Source of the DNA: Thiospirillum jenense
GTDB taxonomy: Bacteria > Pseudomonadota > Gammaproteobacteria > Chromatiales > Chromatiaceae
Length of the DNA: 64,000 bases
Direction: 5' to 3'
Assembly: GCF_014145225.1 (NCBI RefSeq)
Contig: NZ_JABVCQ010000005.1
Location: forward strand, 1-64,000
Under the pieces are notes generated by a model. That model did no database searches. It had not been told where the DNA came from and saw nothing but the letters and a program-made list of their open reading frames with translations. Below are positions 18,585 to 28,044 of this stretch, piece by piece. Each line of letters opens with the position of its first letter. Position 1 is the first letter of the stretch. The position numbers and the translations under genes are program-made.

Positions 18585-18621
18585 GCGATGTTTAAGAAAA
18601 AAGTATCGGAGACCATGATTG

Positions 18622-19605
18622 ATGATTTTGACAGTTGTCGCCGGCGTCATCACCGACTCAAGCGGTCGCGTCCTCATCACCCAGCGCCGCGCTGACGTGC
18701 CATTTGCCGGTTGCTGGGAATTCCCGGGCGGCAAATTAAACCCACAGGAAGCGCCGCTGGCGGGATTAGCGCGGGAATTGACCGAAGAATTGGGCATCAC
18801 GCTCACCGCCGCCCAGCCGCTCATCACCGTTCACCATGACAACCCGCTCACGCAGCGGCGGCTGTGGCTGTCGGTGTACCGCGTCACGGCGTATCACGGG
18901 CAACCGAACGGGTGCGAAGGGCAACCGCTGCGCTGGTGTGATCCACAAACACTTGATCCGGCTGAATTTCCGCCGCTCGACCGCCCCGTGATCCGAGCGT
19001 TGCAATTGCCAAATTTGTCGCTCATCACCCCCGAGCCGACGGGCGATGTGGCAGCATTTGTCAGGCAATTGGAGCGGGCGTTGCAGACGGGGATTCAACT
19101 GGTGCAATTACGCGCCAAGTCATTGACGGATGGGGAATTCGCGCAACTTGCGCAACAGGTGAGCGGGATGTGTCAGCAGTATTCAGCGCAGCTCGTATTC
19201 AACCGGCCGCTCGCCAGTTTGCAGCGCGGCACGTTTAACGCCATTGCGCATCACGGCTGGCACCTGACCGCCGCGGACCTGTCACAGTTGACACAGCGCC
19301 CGACAGCGCCAGCATTACTTGGCGTATCCTGTCATACGGCTGCCGATTTACGCCACGCCGCGCAGGTGGAGGCAGACTACGCGCTCCTGTCACCGGTGCA
19401 GCCCACGCGCAGTCATCCCGACGCCCAACCGCTGGGCTGGGAACAATTTAGCCAACTGGTCGCCACTGCCAACCTGCCGGTGTACGCGCTCGGTGGCGTC
19501 GGCCGCGAGCATTTGATCCACGCCCAGCAGTGCGGTGCGCAAGGCATCGCCGCCATTCGTGGACTGTGGCGCGATCAGTCGCAACATCAGGCAACCGCCG
19601 CTTGA
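18622..19605 (+). CDS. Nudix hydrolase fused to ThiE-like thiamine-phosphate synthase domain
   Basis: 327 residues from ATG 18622 (GGAGA at 18608-18612; a TTG one codon earlier is less likely). Residues 1-130 are a MutT-type Nudix domain with a full Nudix box (GGKLNPQEAPLAGLARELTE then ELGI). Residues about 140-325 resemble ThiE/TenI (QLVQLRAKSL, GVSCHTAADLRHA, YALGGVGREH). This fusion is common in Gammaproteobacteria, where the Nudix part cleans 8-oxo-dGTP and the ThiE-like part is of unclear activity. It lies directly after the IS607 element. Confidence 0.92.
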   Translation: MILTVVAGVITDSSGRVLITQRRADVPFAGCWEFPGGKLNPQEAPLAGLARELTEELGITLTAAQPLITVHHDNPLTQRRLWLSVYRVTAYHGQPNGCEGQPLRWCDPQTLDPAEFPPLDRPVIRALQLPNLSLITPEPTGDVAAFVRQLERALQTGIQLVQLRAKSLTDGEFAQLAQQVSGMCQQYSAQLVFNRPLASLQRGTFNAIAHHGWHLTAADLSQLTQRPTAPALLGVSCHTAADLRHAAQVEADYALLSPVQPTRSHPDAQPLGWEQFSQLVATANLPVYALGGVGREHLIHAQQCGAQGIAAIRGLWRDQSQHQATAA

Positions 19606-19868
19606 CCTGAACCGCTGGCGCGATGTGACAACCGCGTTTCTTGATTGCTTTGCTCGATCAAACTGTGAATTTCACGCCCGACGACCACGCGGCTGTCGAG
19701 TTTAAACGCCCGCCCCTCGCGCCAACTGGCCGCGGCGGCATCGGCGACTAACGGCAAGCCCTGACGGCAAAGTTCCCAAATAGCACGGTGTTGAGTGGGT
19801 GACATGGCGGCAGCCTCCAGTGTGTGATCTGACTCTTGAGTAACGGTGAAAGCGTGAGAATTGGTCAT
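19587..19868 (-). CDS. Small hypothetical protein
   Basis: 93 residues from the ATG complementary to 19866-19868. It converges on and overlaps the Nudix/ThiE gene by 19 bases. The middle is helical (SPTQHRAIWELCRQGLPLVADAAAASWREGRAFKL). No family is recognised and no good SD is visible. It could be a real small protein or chance. Confidence 0.35.
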   Translation of the reverse strand: MTNSHAFTVTQESDHTLEAAAMSPTQHRAIWELCRQGLPLVADAAAASWREGRAFKLDSRVVVGREIHSLIEQSNQETRLSHRASGSGQAAVA

Positions 19869-20188
19869 TAGAATACTTAACTCGATAAGTTCGACAATTG
19901 GTAGTTTCCGTGTCACATAAATGAGACGTGTGGCGTTCATGTCAAGATTAGCACAGGAAACGCGGCTCACGCTATTGCCACTGCGACACCCTCAGATTGG
20001 TTGCGTGTCATGCGTGTAGCACCCACACGTTTTACCACCGATCATGCAATGAACATACCGAGGTTACAGCACCGCCCCCGACGTGGCAAAATTGGCCATC
20101 GCTGCTGTATCGCGCCGGTTTTTGTTTCAATGCTCACATCACCGTTAACGGCACCTTTCAACCGACTCCGACCCAAACAGGAATAGCG

Positions 20189-22270
20189 ATGGATGCGTTA
20201 CTGCGCCACCTGTCTCATTGGCTGCTGCGACTACTGCCACCCGAACGCCAGCAGCAACTGCTCACCACCCTGCACCCCTTTTGGCAGCAGCTTCAACCGC
20301 GACTGGCACAACTGCGCGCCACGTTGTCGGGTAACACCGATTCCGCCACCGACCCGGCTGCCGTGTGGCACATTGCCGACGTGTTTGATTTTGACCACTA
20401 CGTTGACGCCGATGAACAAACGCTGCGTGACCAACCGCGTCAGCGCAAACAATTAGCACAGCGTGATCGGACGTTGTATTTAGAACACATCAAACCCGTT
20501 GTGGCGGCAACCGAACATTCACTCACCCACCGCCGCGCCGCCCTCCGCCACTGGTTAGAAATGCGGCGGCAAAATGAATCCCCCGACCTACGAGAACTAC
20601 TCCCCGGCGCCGCGTTCGAGCGCAGTCAACGCTTGCTAACACTCGCGCTGGCGCTGATTGGCATGATCGTCGGCGGCAGCCTCGCCTCGATCTTATTACA
20701 GTATGACGGTCACACCCCGGTGAGCATCACCTGGTACCTCTTCTGGTTGGTATTTTTACAACTGTTGCTAGTCGGCGGCACCGCAACCGTCTGGGCGCTG
20801 CGCCGCGCTCGACCAATGCAAAAAGTCGCCGAAGACGTCTCATGGCTTGCCCGCGCATTACAACCCGCATTCACCCGCCTGGCTGCGTGGCTGCAACACC
20901 AGCGATTAGCGCACCTACCCGCCGACATCCGCAATCAAGCACAGGCATCTCGCGGTCAATTCACTGCACAGGTCGCGCTTTACGGCCGCGCCGCCTATTT
21001 ACCCTTATTAATTCCAATTCAAGCCTTAGGCATTGGTTTTAATCTCGGCGCCATTCTCATCACCGTATTAACCGAATTATTCAGTGATTTAGCATTTGGC
21101 TGGGGAACGGCACTCAATATTGACGCGCAAACGGTTTATCATTTCACACGCTTTATTGCCCTGCCCTGGGGCTGGTTATTTGGAGAAGGCACCGGCTATC
21201 CATCGCTCGCTGCAATTGAAGGCACGCGCATTTTATTAAAAAACCCACTCGCCTGGAGCAGTGGCGAATATTTACGCGCCTGGCGCTGGTTTTTAATTTT
21301 CGCCGTCATCAGCTACGGGTTAATGCCGCGCTTATTATTACTCTGGCTATCCATTCGCACCCAAGCGCACACCCTCGCCAATTTGCCCTTCACCCATCAA
21401 CAAACCCAAGCATTATATGCGCGGTTATTAGCACCGAGTTTAGAAACTGCGACCAGCGGCAGCGGCGTTGGCCCCGCCATGCCAATTCCCGCAGCATTAC
21501 CTGTTTCATCCACTACTGAATTGCAAACCAGCGCGCCATCATTCACATCACCCGCAACAGCGGCGCCGTCATTGGCAATGAACGAATTAACAACCGCTGA
21601 ATTGACCGCCAACGAAACGGCGGCGGGCGAATTGACAGCAACCGACTTTACCGCTAATGAGACGGCCGCAGTTGAATTGATAAAAACCGTTCCCCCCCCT
21701 TTAGCAAAGGCAATCGCCCCCCCCCCTTTAGCAAAGGGGGGCAGGGGGGATTTATCAACGCCATCCGCCGACGCTATTATCCAACCCCCCGCGCCGGGCA
21801 TTGCCGCTGACGCCTGCATCCTATTGATTCACCTTGATATTGCCGACATCCTCACCGCTGACGATCATACCCGTTTGCAGCAATTATTATTACAAGCATC
21901 AGGTTGGCGCGTGGTCACAACGGTCACTTTTGGCGGCAATACAGCAATAGCCGATCAAGCAATTGCATTATTAGAAACGAGTCGTTGGGAATCACCACCA
22001 GCGCGAGTAGCATTATTAACTGATGGTTCGCAACCACCGATTACCGAGCATTTGCGCTTTTTACGGCGGGTGCGGGCAGCCATTGGTCAACAAGCAGCGT
22101 TGTTATTAGCGCTGACCGGTGATCCAGATGGGGATGATCCATTGCCACCAGTGCGCCCATTTGATTTAATTGATTGGCAACGCAAAATAGATCAATTAGG
22201 TGATCCGTATTTGCGGTTAATGCCACTGCTACCCGATGATAATGACGAGACAGTCGGAGGTGCGGAATGA
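20189..22270 (+). CDS. DUF2868-like membrane protein
   Basis: 693 residues from ATG 20189, with AGGA about six bases upstream (the longer frame to 19997 has no SD and no likely protein sequence). There are four or more membrane helices: pairs around residues 150-200 (LTLALALIGMIVGGSLASILL; WYLFWLVFLQLLLVGGTATVWAL) and 270-310, and one near 375. A long low-complexity linker (about 440-540, ELTANETAA-type repeats and PPLAKGG) precedes a C-terminal soluble domain. It overlaps the next gene by four bases (ATGA); adjacent DUF2868 and DUF3482-GTPase genes are a known pair. Codon use switches from CTG-rich to TTA-rich at about 20990. Confidence 0.82.
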   Translation: MDALLRHLSHWLLRLLPPERQQQLLTTLHPFWQQLQPRLAQLRATLSGNTDSATDPAAVWHIADVFDFDHYVDADEQTLRDQPRQRKQLAQRDRTLYLEHIKPVVAATEHSLTHRRAALRHWLEMRRQNESPDLRELLPGAAFERSQRLLTLALALIGMIVGGSLASILLQYDGHTPVSITWYLFWLVFLQLLLVGGTATVWALRRARPMQKVAEDVSWLARALQPAFTRLAAWLQHQRLAHLPADIRNQAQASRGQFTAQVALYGRAAYLPLLIPIQALGIGFNLGAILITVLTELFSDLAFGWGTALNIDAQTVYHFTRFIALPWGWLFGEGTGYPSLAAIEGTRILLKNPLAWSSGEYLRAWRWFLIFAVISYGLMPRLLLLWLSIRTQAHTLANLPFTHQQTQALYARLLAPSLETATSGSGVGPAMPIPAALPVSSTTELQTSAPSFTSPATAAPSLAMNELTTAELTANETAAGELTATDFTANETAAVELIKTVPPPLAKAIAPPPLAKGGRGDLSTPSADAIIQPPAPGIAADACILLIHLDIADILTADDHTRLQQLLLQASGWRVVTTVTFGGNTAIADQAIALLETSRWESPPARVALLTDGSQPPITEHLRFLRRVRAAIGQQAALLLALTGDPDGDDPLPPVRPFDLIDWQRKIDQLGDPYLRLMPLLPDDNDETVGGAE
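21691..21753. repeat. C-rich palindromic repeat inserted in the DUF2868-like gene
   Basis: One partial copy (CCCCCCCCTTTAGCAAAGG) is followed by one full palindrome with CCCCCCCTTTAGCAAAGGGGGG arms and a GCAGGGGGGATTT tail. In frame it encodes PPPLAKAIAPPPLAKGGRGD. It is the same family as the cluster at 16228-16460. Confidence 0.8.
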
Positions 22271-23706
22271 AAACAACCACACCGGTATTAGCCATCATGG
22301 GGCATCCCAACGCGGGTAAATCGTCAATTGTGGCGACCTTAACTGAAAATGACCGCATTGATATTGACCAACGGGCTGGGACGACCACGCGCTCCGATCA
22401 TTACCCCGTCATTATTGACGGCCAGCCGATTATTGAATTTATTGATACGCCGGGGTTTCAAAATCCGAGTGCGATTTTGGAATGGTTTCAACAGCATTTG
22501 AATGAACCAGACCTGCCTCGTGCATTTGTCGCTGCCCATCGCACTGATGCGTTATTTAGCCACGATTGCGCATTATTAAAACCCGTGGCCGACGGCGCCG
22601 GGATTATTTTGGTAATTGACGGTTCTAAACGCATTAAAGAAAAAGACCGCACCGAAATGGAATTATTGCGCTTGACTGGTCGCCCGCGCATGGCGGTATT
22701 AAATAATCTCAGTACGCATCAAAAGTACAATCAAGATTGGCAAGATGCGTTGAATAAAGCCTTTAATTCGGTGCGCGAGTTTAATGCCCATCGGGCAACC
22801 TATGCTGAACGCATTAGCCTATTAAATGCACTCAAGAGTATTGACCAACGCTGGGAACCGCAATTAAACACCACGATTGAAGCCTTTGAACGTGATTGGG
22901 AACGGCGCATTCATCATACCGTTATGACCATTCTCAGTTTATTAAAACAGGCATTAACGCTGCGCGTGACGCATGTCGTGCGGGTCACAGAACTGCGCTC
23001 TGATCGGGAACGGCAAGCCATTCAAACCCGTTTGCAACAGCGGTTTCAAGATGAATTGCGGCAATTAGAATTGGAAGCGCATAAACAGATTCGGGTGCAT
23101 TTCAAACATCATGTGTGGCACGCGGCGCCCGATTCAATTTTACAGAAAGATTTATTTTCTAATGAAGTTGGCAGAGCATTGGGATTAAATCGTACTCAAC
23201 GCATGTTAATTGGCGCCGCCGCTGGCGTGACGGCAGGGGTGGGAATTGATGTGTCATTAGTTGGCGCCAGTTTAGGATTAGGCATGATGATTGGCGCGAC
23301 CGCCGGCGGCGTAATTGGTGCATTAGGCGGCGCGGCGTTGGCAAAAATAGATATTCAACGCACGTTAGGCGTCGAGCGGTTTTCTTTAGGCCCCGTGACT
23401 AATCCACACTTCCCATTTATTTTATTAGATCGCAGCGTATTGTATTGTGCGCGGGCAATGAATTGGTCACACGGCCGCAAAGCCGCCAATGAACTGGCGC
23501 CGGATCGCGTACCCGATAAAGCCATTAAAAAACAGCATGGATTTGCCGAAGAATTGACCACTGAACAGCAGCGATTGTTAATGCGATTCTTTACCGATGT
23601 GCGGCGCGGCAAAGACAGTCAATATGAAGATTCGTGCCGCACTATCATTGCCGATATGCTGCGCGATTTATCTGACAACCGAATTGATAGCCGCACAAAT
23701 TTATAA
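22267..23706 (+). CDS. DUF3482-family GTPase
   Basis: 479 residues. GTPase motifs: P-loop GHPNAGKSSIV near residues 12-22, G2-like TTTRSDH, G3 DTPGFQ. The G4 position reads NNLS rather than NKxD, so guanine specificity may be relaxed. A glycine-rich hydrophobic segment near 315-360 (MLIGAAAGVTAGVGIDVSLV) looks membrane-inserting, as in DUF3482 proteins. It is translationally coupled to the DUF2868-like gene, and both proteins probably work at the membrane. The function is unknown. It ends 56 bases from the convergent glycosyltransferase gene. Confidence 0.88.
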   Translation: MKTTTPVLAIMGHPNAGKSSIVATLTENDRIDIDQRAGTTTRSDHYPVIIDGQPIIEFIDTPGFQNPSAILEWFQQHLNEPDLPRAFVAAHRTDALFSHDCALLKPVADGAGIILVIDGSKRIKEKDRTEMELLRLTGRPRMAVLNNLSTHQKYNQDWQDALNKAFNSVREFNAHRATYAERISLLNALKSIDQRWEPQLNTTIEAFERDWERRIHHTVMTILSLLKQALTLRVTHVVRVTELRSDRERQAIQTRLQQRFQDELRQLELEAHKQIRVHFKHHVWHAAPDSILQKDLFSNEVGRALGLNRTQRMLIGAAAGVTAGVGIDVSLVGASLGLGMMIGATAGGVIGALGGAALAKIDIQRTLGVERFSLGPVTNPHFPFILLDRSVLYCARAMNWSHGRKAANELAPDRVPDKAIKKQHGFAEELTTEQQRLLMRFFTDVRRGKDSQYEDSCRTIIADMLRDLSDNRIDSRTNL

Positions 23707-23762
23707 TAGCTTTGAATTAAAAACCCACGCTCAAACTTCGTTCAGTATCATTCAAAATTGCT

Positions 23763-24881
23763 CTACGGCAGCGTCATTCCTAATACCTGTAAATACGCTC
23801 GCGCACTCTGATTGATTTGATAGGGCGCGAGCGTCGCCTCAAAATCCGCCGCGCTCGGTTGGCGGTCAAGCCAGATCGCAATTGCCGTTGCCAGCGCGTC
23901 CAGGTCGCCAACTGGCACTAATGCACCACAGTTGCTATTTTCCAACACTTCTGCCGCCCCGCCGCCCGGACACGCGGTCGCAATCGCCGGCGTGTGCGTC
24001 GCCAACGCCTCAACCAGCGCAACCGGCAGCCCCTCCCACCGCGAACTCAGCACGAATAACCGCGCTTGCCGCATGAACGGGTACGGATTTGCTTGAAAGC
24101 CGAGTAGCGCAAAGTCATCACTGATGCCGAGTGTGGCGGCAAGACAACGCAACTGGTCTGCACGCCGCCCGCGGCCGAGGATCATTAAGCGACACATTCG
24201 TTGTTGTCTGACTTTAGCCACAGCGCGGATCAGGGTGGCGAAATCCTTGCGTTCACTCAATTCACCGACGCCTAAAATCACCGGCGGGGCGGTCGGATCA
24301 ATTAACCAGGGATGGGTTAATTCGGCAGCGGCCAATGTGAATAAACGCGGTGTAATAATTGGGCTGCGCACGACCTGAATATGCGCGGGTGATAATTGCG
24401 CGAATTGGGCTAAATCATTCGCCACACCTATTGCCGGGACAATTACTGCGTGGGCATGTGAATAAAGCAATTGCATTGATAAGCGTTGCACCTGGCGATC
24501 TAACCAATTGCGGGCGGCTAAATTAGTTGAGACCACAGTGCCAATACGCACGACGACGCGAGTTGATTGACCTGTGACCTGATTGGCAATAATGGCAAGG
24601 CGATTGACTCGGTCTTTATCAGTTAATAACGCGGCCGGACGTTCACGGCGCATATAACGAATTAAACCGGGTAACGCACTGGTGACGTGGCGGGTGTTTA
24701 ATGCAATGTGGCGGGCGTGGTTTAATTCATCAAACGGATAAGCGGGGCCGTGATTGGCAATGGTTAATAGGTCAGTTTCAATTCCCCATGCGTCGAATTG
24801 AGTGACCAGATTGATTAAAACACGGTCAACACCACTGTGGCCGGAAGTGGCTGCAAATAGGGCGAGGCGGGTGGTGTTCAT
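23763..24881 (-). CDS. Glycosyltransferase family 4 (GT-B fold)
   Basis: 372 residues from the ATG complementary to 24879-24881 (MNTTRLALFAATSGHSGVDRVL). The frame is open to 24992, but that extension overlaps the sucrose promoter and does not look like protein. GT4 motifs: VGELSERKDFATLIRA and EGLPVALVEALATHTPAIAT (E-x7-E). The acceptor and sugar are not predictable; it could make cell-surface polysaccharide. It is divergent from the sucrose operon. The 3' half (23763-about 24180) is clearly more GC-rich than the 5' half. Confidence 0.9.
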   Translation of the reverse strand: MNTTRLALFAATSGHSGVDRVLINLVTQFDAWGIETDLLTIANHGPAYPFDELNHARHIALNTRHVTSALPGLIRYMRRERPAALLTDKDRVNRLAIIANQVTGQSTRVVVRIGTVVSTNLAARNWLDRQVQRLSMQLLYSHAHAVIVPAIGVANDLAQFAQLSPAHIQVVRSPIITPRLFTLAAAELTHPWLIDPTAPPVILGVGELSERKDFATLIRAVAKVRQQRMCRLMILGRGRRADQLRCLAATLGISDDFALLGFQANPYPFMRQARLFVLSSRWEGLPVALVEALATHTPAIATACPGGGAAEVLENSNCGALVPVGDLDALATAIAIWLDRQPSAADFEATLAPYQINQSARAYLQVLGMTLP

Positions 24882-24903
24882 AATTAAAAATGATTTAATC
24901 AAC

Positions 24904-24932
24904 TTGTCAACTGATATTAAATATGCTACGAT
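24904..24932 (+). promoter_or_regulatory. Candidate sigma-70 promoter of the sucrose operon
   Basis: TTGTCA at 24904-24909, a 17-base spacer and TACGAT at 24927-24932 match the consensus at 5/6 and 4/6 positions. This gives a leader of about 90 bases before the sucrose-phosphate synthase ATG at 25029, whose SD is AGAGG at 25014-25018. Confidence 0.5.
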
Positions 24933-25028
24933 GCGCAAATATACTAGGTATTTTAACTTAATCAGGAGGTTGTGGCTATCTAACATTAACACTGTTTGAC
25001 ATAAAACAGTAAAAAGAGGTATTCAACG

Positions 25029-27158
25029 ATGTATGTTCTGATGTTAAGCATTCATGGTCTTATTCGTGGTCACGATTTAGAACTCGGCCGCGATGCCGAT
25101 ACCGGCGGTCAAACAAAATATGTGCTTGAATTAGCCCGCGCTTTAGGCGAACGCGATGATGTGAATCAAGTTGATTTAGTCACGCGGCGTATTATTGATC
25201 CCAGCGTGAGTCCCGATTATGCCGAACCCATTACCCAATTAACACCAAAAACGCGCATTGTGCGTATTGATGCTGGTCCCGATGGGTATTTACCAAAAGA
25301 ACAACTATGGGATTATTTGGATAATTTTGTTGATAATCTCACCGCTTTTTTGCATGAACAAGGCTGTTGGCCAACTATTGTTCATAGCCATTATGCCGAT
25401 GCCGGTTTTGTTGGTATCAAGCTGTCTAATTTAATTGGTGTTTCATTAGTTCATACCGGTCATTCATTGGGTCGTGATAAACGCCAGCGCCTGTTAGCAG
25501 CCGGATTAGATAGCGATCAAATTGATACGCGCTATAATATGTTGCGGCGTATTGAAGCCGAAGAAACCGTGCTTGCTAGTGCCGAGTTAATTATTACAAG
25601 CACCCACAACGAAATTGAAGAACAATACGGGCTATACGATTATTATCTGCCTGAACGAATGCAAGTAATTCCCCCAGGTGTTGATTTACAACAATTTTAC
25701 CCGCCGGATGAAAGCGACATATTAAATCCATTTGCCGATGAATTAGCGCGATTTCTTGATGCACCAGAAAAGCCGTTAGTTTTAGCGTTATCGCGTGCTG
25801 ATCAACGTAAAAATCTTGTCACCTTTTTAGAATCTTATGGCGAATGTCAACCATTGCGTGCCTGCGCTAATGTGTTAATTATTGCTGGTAATCGAGATGA
25901 TATTCGTGATCTTGATGAGAATGCGCGTACCGTTCTGACTGATCTCTTAATTACGATTGATGCGTATGATCTATATGGACAGGTGGCCATTCCCAAGCAC
26001 CATAGTGCGAATGATGTCCCCAAAATTTACCGTCTAGTTGCACACTCAAAGGGCGTATTTATTAATCCAGCATTAACCGAGCCATTTGGGTTAACGCTGC
26101 TGGAAGCGGCAGCAACTGGATTGCCAATTGTGGCCACTGAAAATGGTGGTCCGGTTGACATTATTAACAATTGTCATAATGGACAACTCATTGACCCTTT
26201 TGATCGTACTGCCATTAGCCAAGCATTATTAGCTATTTTAGAGAATCCGCAACTATGGCAGCAGTATTCTGATAGTGGTCGAATTGGCGTACAGCGTTAT
26301 TATGCGTGGTCAGCACATGCGGCAACCTATTGTCGTTTAATTGCGCCACTGGTAGAACGTCATGAAATTATTCCTGATACACCGCCCATGCGCCGCAGTT
26401 TGGCATATCGGGATCGAGCGTTCTTTACTGATCTTGATGAGGCATTAATTGGCGATTTTGAGAGTCTCAATGAATTGATTACAATTATTCGCCGTCATAA
26501 ACGCTGTGCTAATTTTGGCGTTGTCACGGGGCGCCGGCGGGATTCTGCATTAACAATGCTTCGACAACATCATATTCCAATTCCAGATGTTTTAATTACA
26601 GGTCTTGGCACCGAAATTCATTACAGCACTCAATTAGTGCCAGATGATTATTGGCACGATCATATTGACCACTTATGGAAACCGAAAGCGATTCGTCAGG
26701 TGCTGGCCACGGTACCTGGATTGACATTGCAGAATAAAACGGAACAAAGCCGATTTAAAATTGCTTATCTCTATACCGCTGAAATAGCACCCAGTTTAGA
26801 AGATATTGCCACATTGCTCCGTACCCATGATTTAAGCGTTAATCTTTTATGTGCATTTGGTCACTTTCTGGATGTAGTTCCCATTCGTGCGAGCAAAGGA
26901 CAAGCCGTCCGCTACGTTGCGCATCGTTTTGGTATTGCACTCGATCATGTATTAGTTGTTGGTAATTCAGCAGCCGATGAAGACATGATGCGCGGCAATA
27001 CCCTGGCAGTGGTGCTTGCGAATCATCATGCCAATGATCTCGCATCATTAGCCGAATTAGAACGCATCTATTTTGCGCAACACTCTTATGCACGCGGTAT
27101 TTTAGAAGCAATTGACTACTATGATTTTTTCCGTACCTGTAGCGTCCCGGCAGTATGA
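25029..27158 (+). CDS. Sucrose-phosphate synthase with degenerate phosphatase-like domain
   Basis: 709 residues. Residues 1-450 are a GT4 sucrose-phosphate synthase: HGLIRGHDLELGRDADTGGQ at the N-terminus and EPFGLTLLEAAATG (E-x7-E) near 355. It makes sucrose 6-phosphate from UDP-glucose and fructose 6-phosphate. Residues about 460-705 are a HAD/SPP-like domain in which motif I reads DLDEA instead of DxDxT and motif IV GNSAADED instead of GDSGND, so it is probably inactive as a phosphatase. A canonical phosphatase gene follows with a four-base overlap. Confidence 0.93.
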   Translation: MYVLMLSIHGLIRGHDLELGRDADTGGQTKYVLELARALGERDDVNQVDLVTRRIIDPSVSPDYAEPITQLTPKTRIVRIDAGPDGYLPKEQLWDYLDNFVDNLTAFLHEQGCWPTIVHSHYADAGFVGIKLSNLIGVSLVHTGHSLGRDKRQRLLAAGLDSDQIDTRYNMLRRIEAEETVLASAELIITSTHNEIEEQYGLYDYYLPERMQVIPPGVDLQQFYPPDESDILNPFADELARFLDAPEKPLVLALSRADQRKNLVTFLESYGECQPLRACANVLIIAGNRDDIRDLDENARTVLTDLLITIDAYDLYGQVAIPKHHSANDVPKIYRLVAHSKGVFINPALTEPFGLTLLEAAATGLPIVATENGGPVDIINNCHNGQLIDPFDRTAISQALLAILENPQLWQQYSDSGRIGVQRYYAWSAHAATYCRLIAPLVERHEIIPDTPPMRRSLAYRDRAFFTDLDEALIGDFESLNELITIIRRHKRCANFGVVTGRRRDSALTMLRQHHIPIPDVLITGLGTEIHYSTQLVPDDYWHDHIDHLWKPKAIRQVLATVPGLTLQNKTEQSRFKIAYLYTAEIAPSLEDIATLLRTHDLSVNLLCAFGHFLDVVPIRASKGQAVRYVAHRFGIALDHVLVVGNSAADEDMMRGNTLAVVLANHHANDLASLAELERIYFAQHSYARGILEAIDYYDFFRTCSVPAV

Positions 27159-28000
27159 GTATTCCACCGCTATTACTCTGCACTGATTTGGATCAAACTT
27201 TATTACCCAATGGCGCGCATCCTGAATCACCACAGGCCTGGCATGATTTCCAACACCTACTCACTATTGCCCCAATTACATTGGTTTTTGTTACCGGGCG
27301 CAGCCTCGCTTTAGTCATTACCGCAATTGAACAATACGCATTACCGCTGCCGACCTATATTATAAGTGATGTTGGCACTAATCTTTATTGCCAACATCAG
27401 GGGCAATGGCAACTCTTATCTGCTTGGCATCATCACATTAATTGTCATTGGCCGGCGCCAGACGAGATTAAAAAGTGTTTAGCGCTTTTGCCCGAATTAA
27501 CGTTGCAAGCGAGTGTTCATCAAGGCGATTATAAGGTGAGTTATTTACTTCCCATCTGCGCAAATCCCGTTGCCTATTGTGAACAAATTCAACAGCAGTT
27601 ATTGGCAGCAAATATGCAAGTGCGGCTGATTTACAGCGCGGATGTTATTCATCAAACCGGTCTATTAGATATAGTGCCGAATAGCGCATCTAAACGTCAC
27701 GCGATTGAGTTTTTACAACAACTACTCGGATATACGCATCACACGACGCTCTTTGCCGGGGATAGCGGTAATGATTTAGAAGTATTAGCGAGTTCAATTC
27801 CAGCGGTATTAGTCGCTAATGCCGCGCCGCAAATACGTCATATTGCCCAACAACACGCGCAGGTCGCAGGATGTGCCGCCCAGCTTTATTGTGCGCAGGG
27901 TGGCTGGCGGGATTATAACGGCAATTATAGTGCCGGTATTTTAGAAGGTATTGCGCATTTTCGCCCAGACATCATTGCACTAATAAATGAAATCCATTAA
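27155..28000 (+). CDS. Sucrose-6-phosphate phosphatase
   Basis: 281 residues, HAD superfamily Cof/SPP type. All motifs are canonical: CTDLDQTLL (I), VTGRS (II), a Lys in DYKVSY (III) and FAGDSGND (IV). It hydrolyses sucrose 6-phosphate to sucrose, completing the pathway begun by the upstream enzyme. It is translationally coupled to that gene (ATGA) and followed 44 bases later by amylosucrase. Confidence 0.9.
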   Translation: MSIPPLLLCTDLDQTLLPNGAHPESPQAWHDFQHLLTIAPITLVFVTGRSLALVITAIEQYALPLPTYIISDVGTNLYCQHQGQWQLLSAWHHHINCHWPAPDEIKKCLALLPELTLQASVHQGDYKVSYLLPICANPVAYCEQIQQQLLAANMQVRLIYSADVIHQTGLLDIVPNSASKRHAIEFLQQLLGYTHHTTLFAGDSGNDLEVLASSIPAVLVANAAPQIRHIAQQHAQVAGCAAQLYCAQGGWRDYNGNYSAGILEGIAHFRPDIIALINEIH

Positions 28001-28044
28001 ATCGCCCAACATCACCGCCCCCAGCTTATTTGGATACTGCAACC

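Noticed and set aside
19997-20188. N-terminal extension of the DUF2868-like protein
   Set aside because: No SD at the upstream start and the sequence is not protein-like, whereas ATG 20189 has AGGA at the right distance.
24882-24992. Longer glycosyltransferase start, and a 22-codon leader ORF at 24931
   Set aside because: The extension runs through the sucrose promoter and is AT-rich; the leader ORF has no SD or features of a regulatory peptide.
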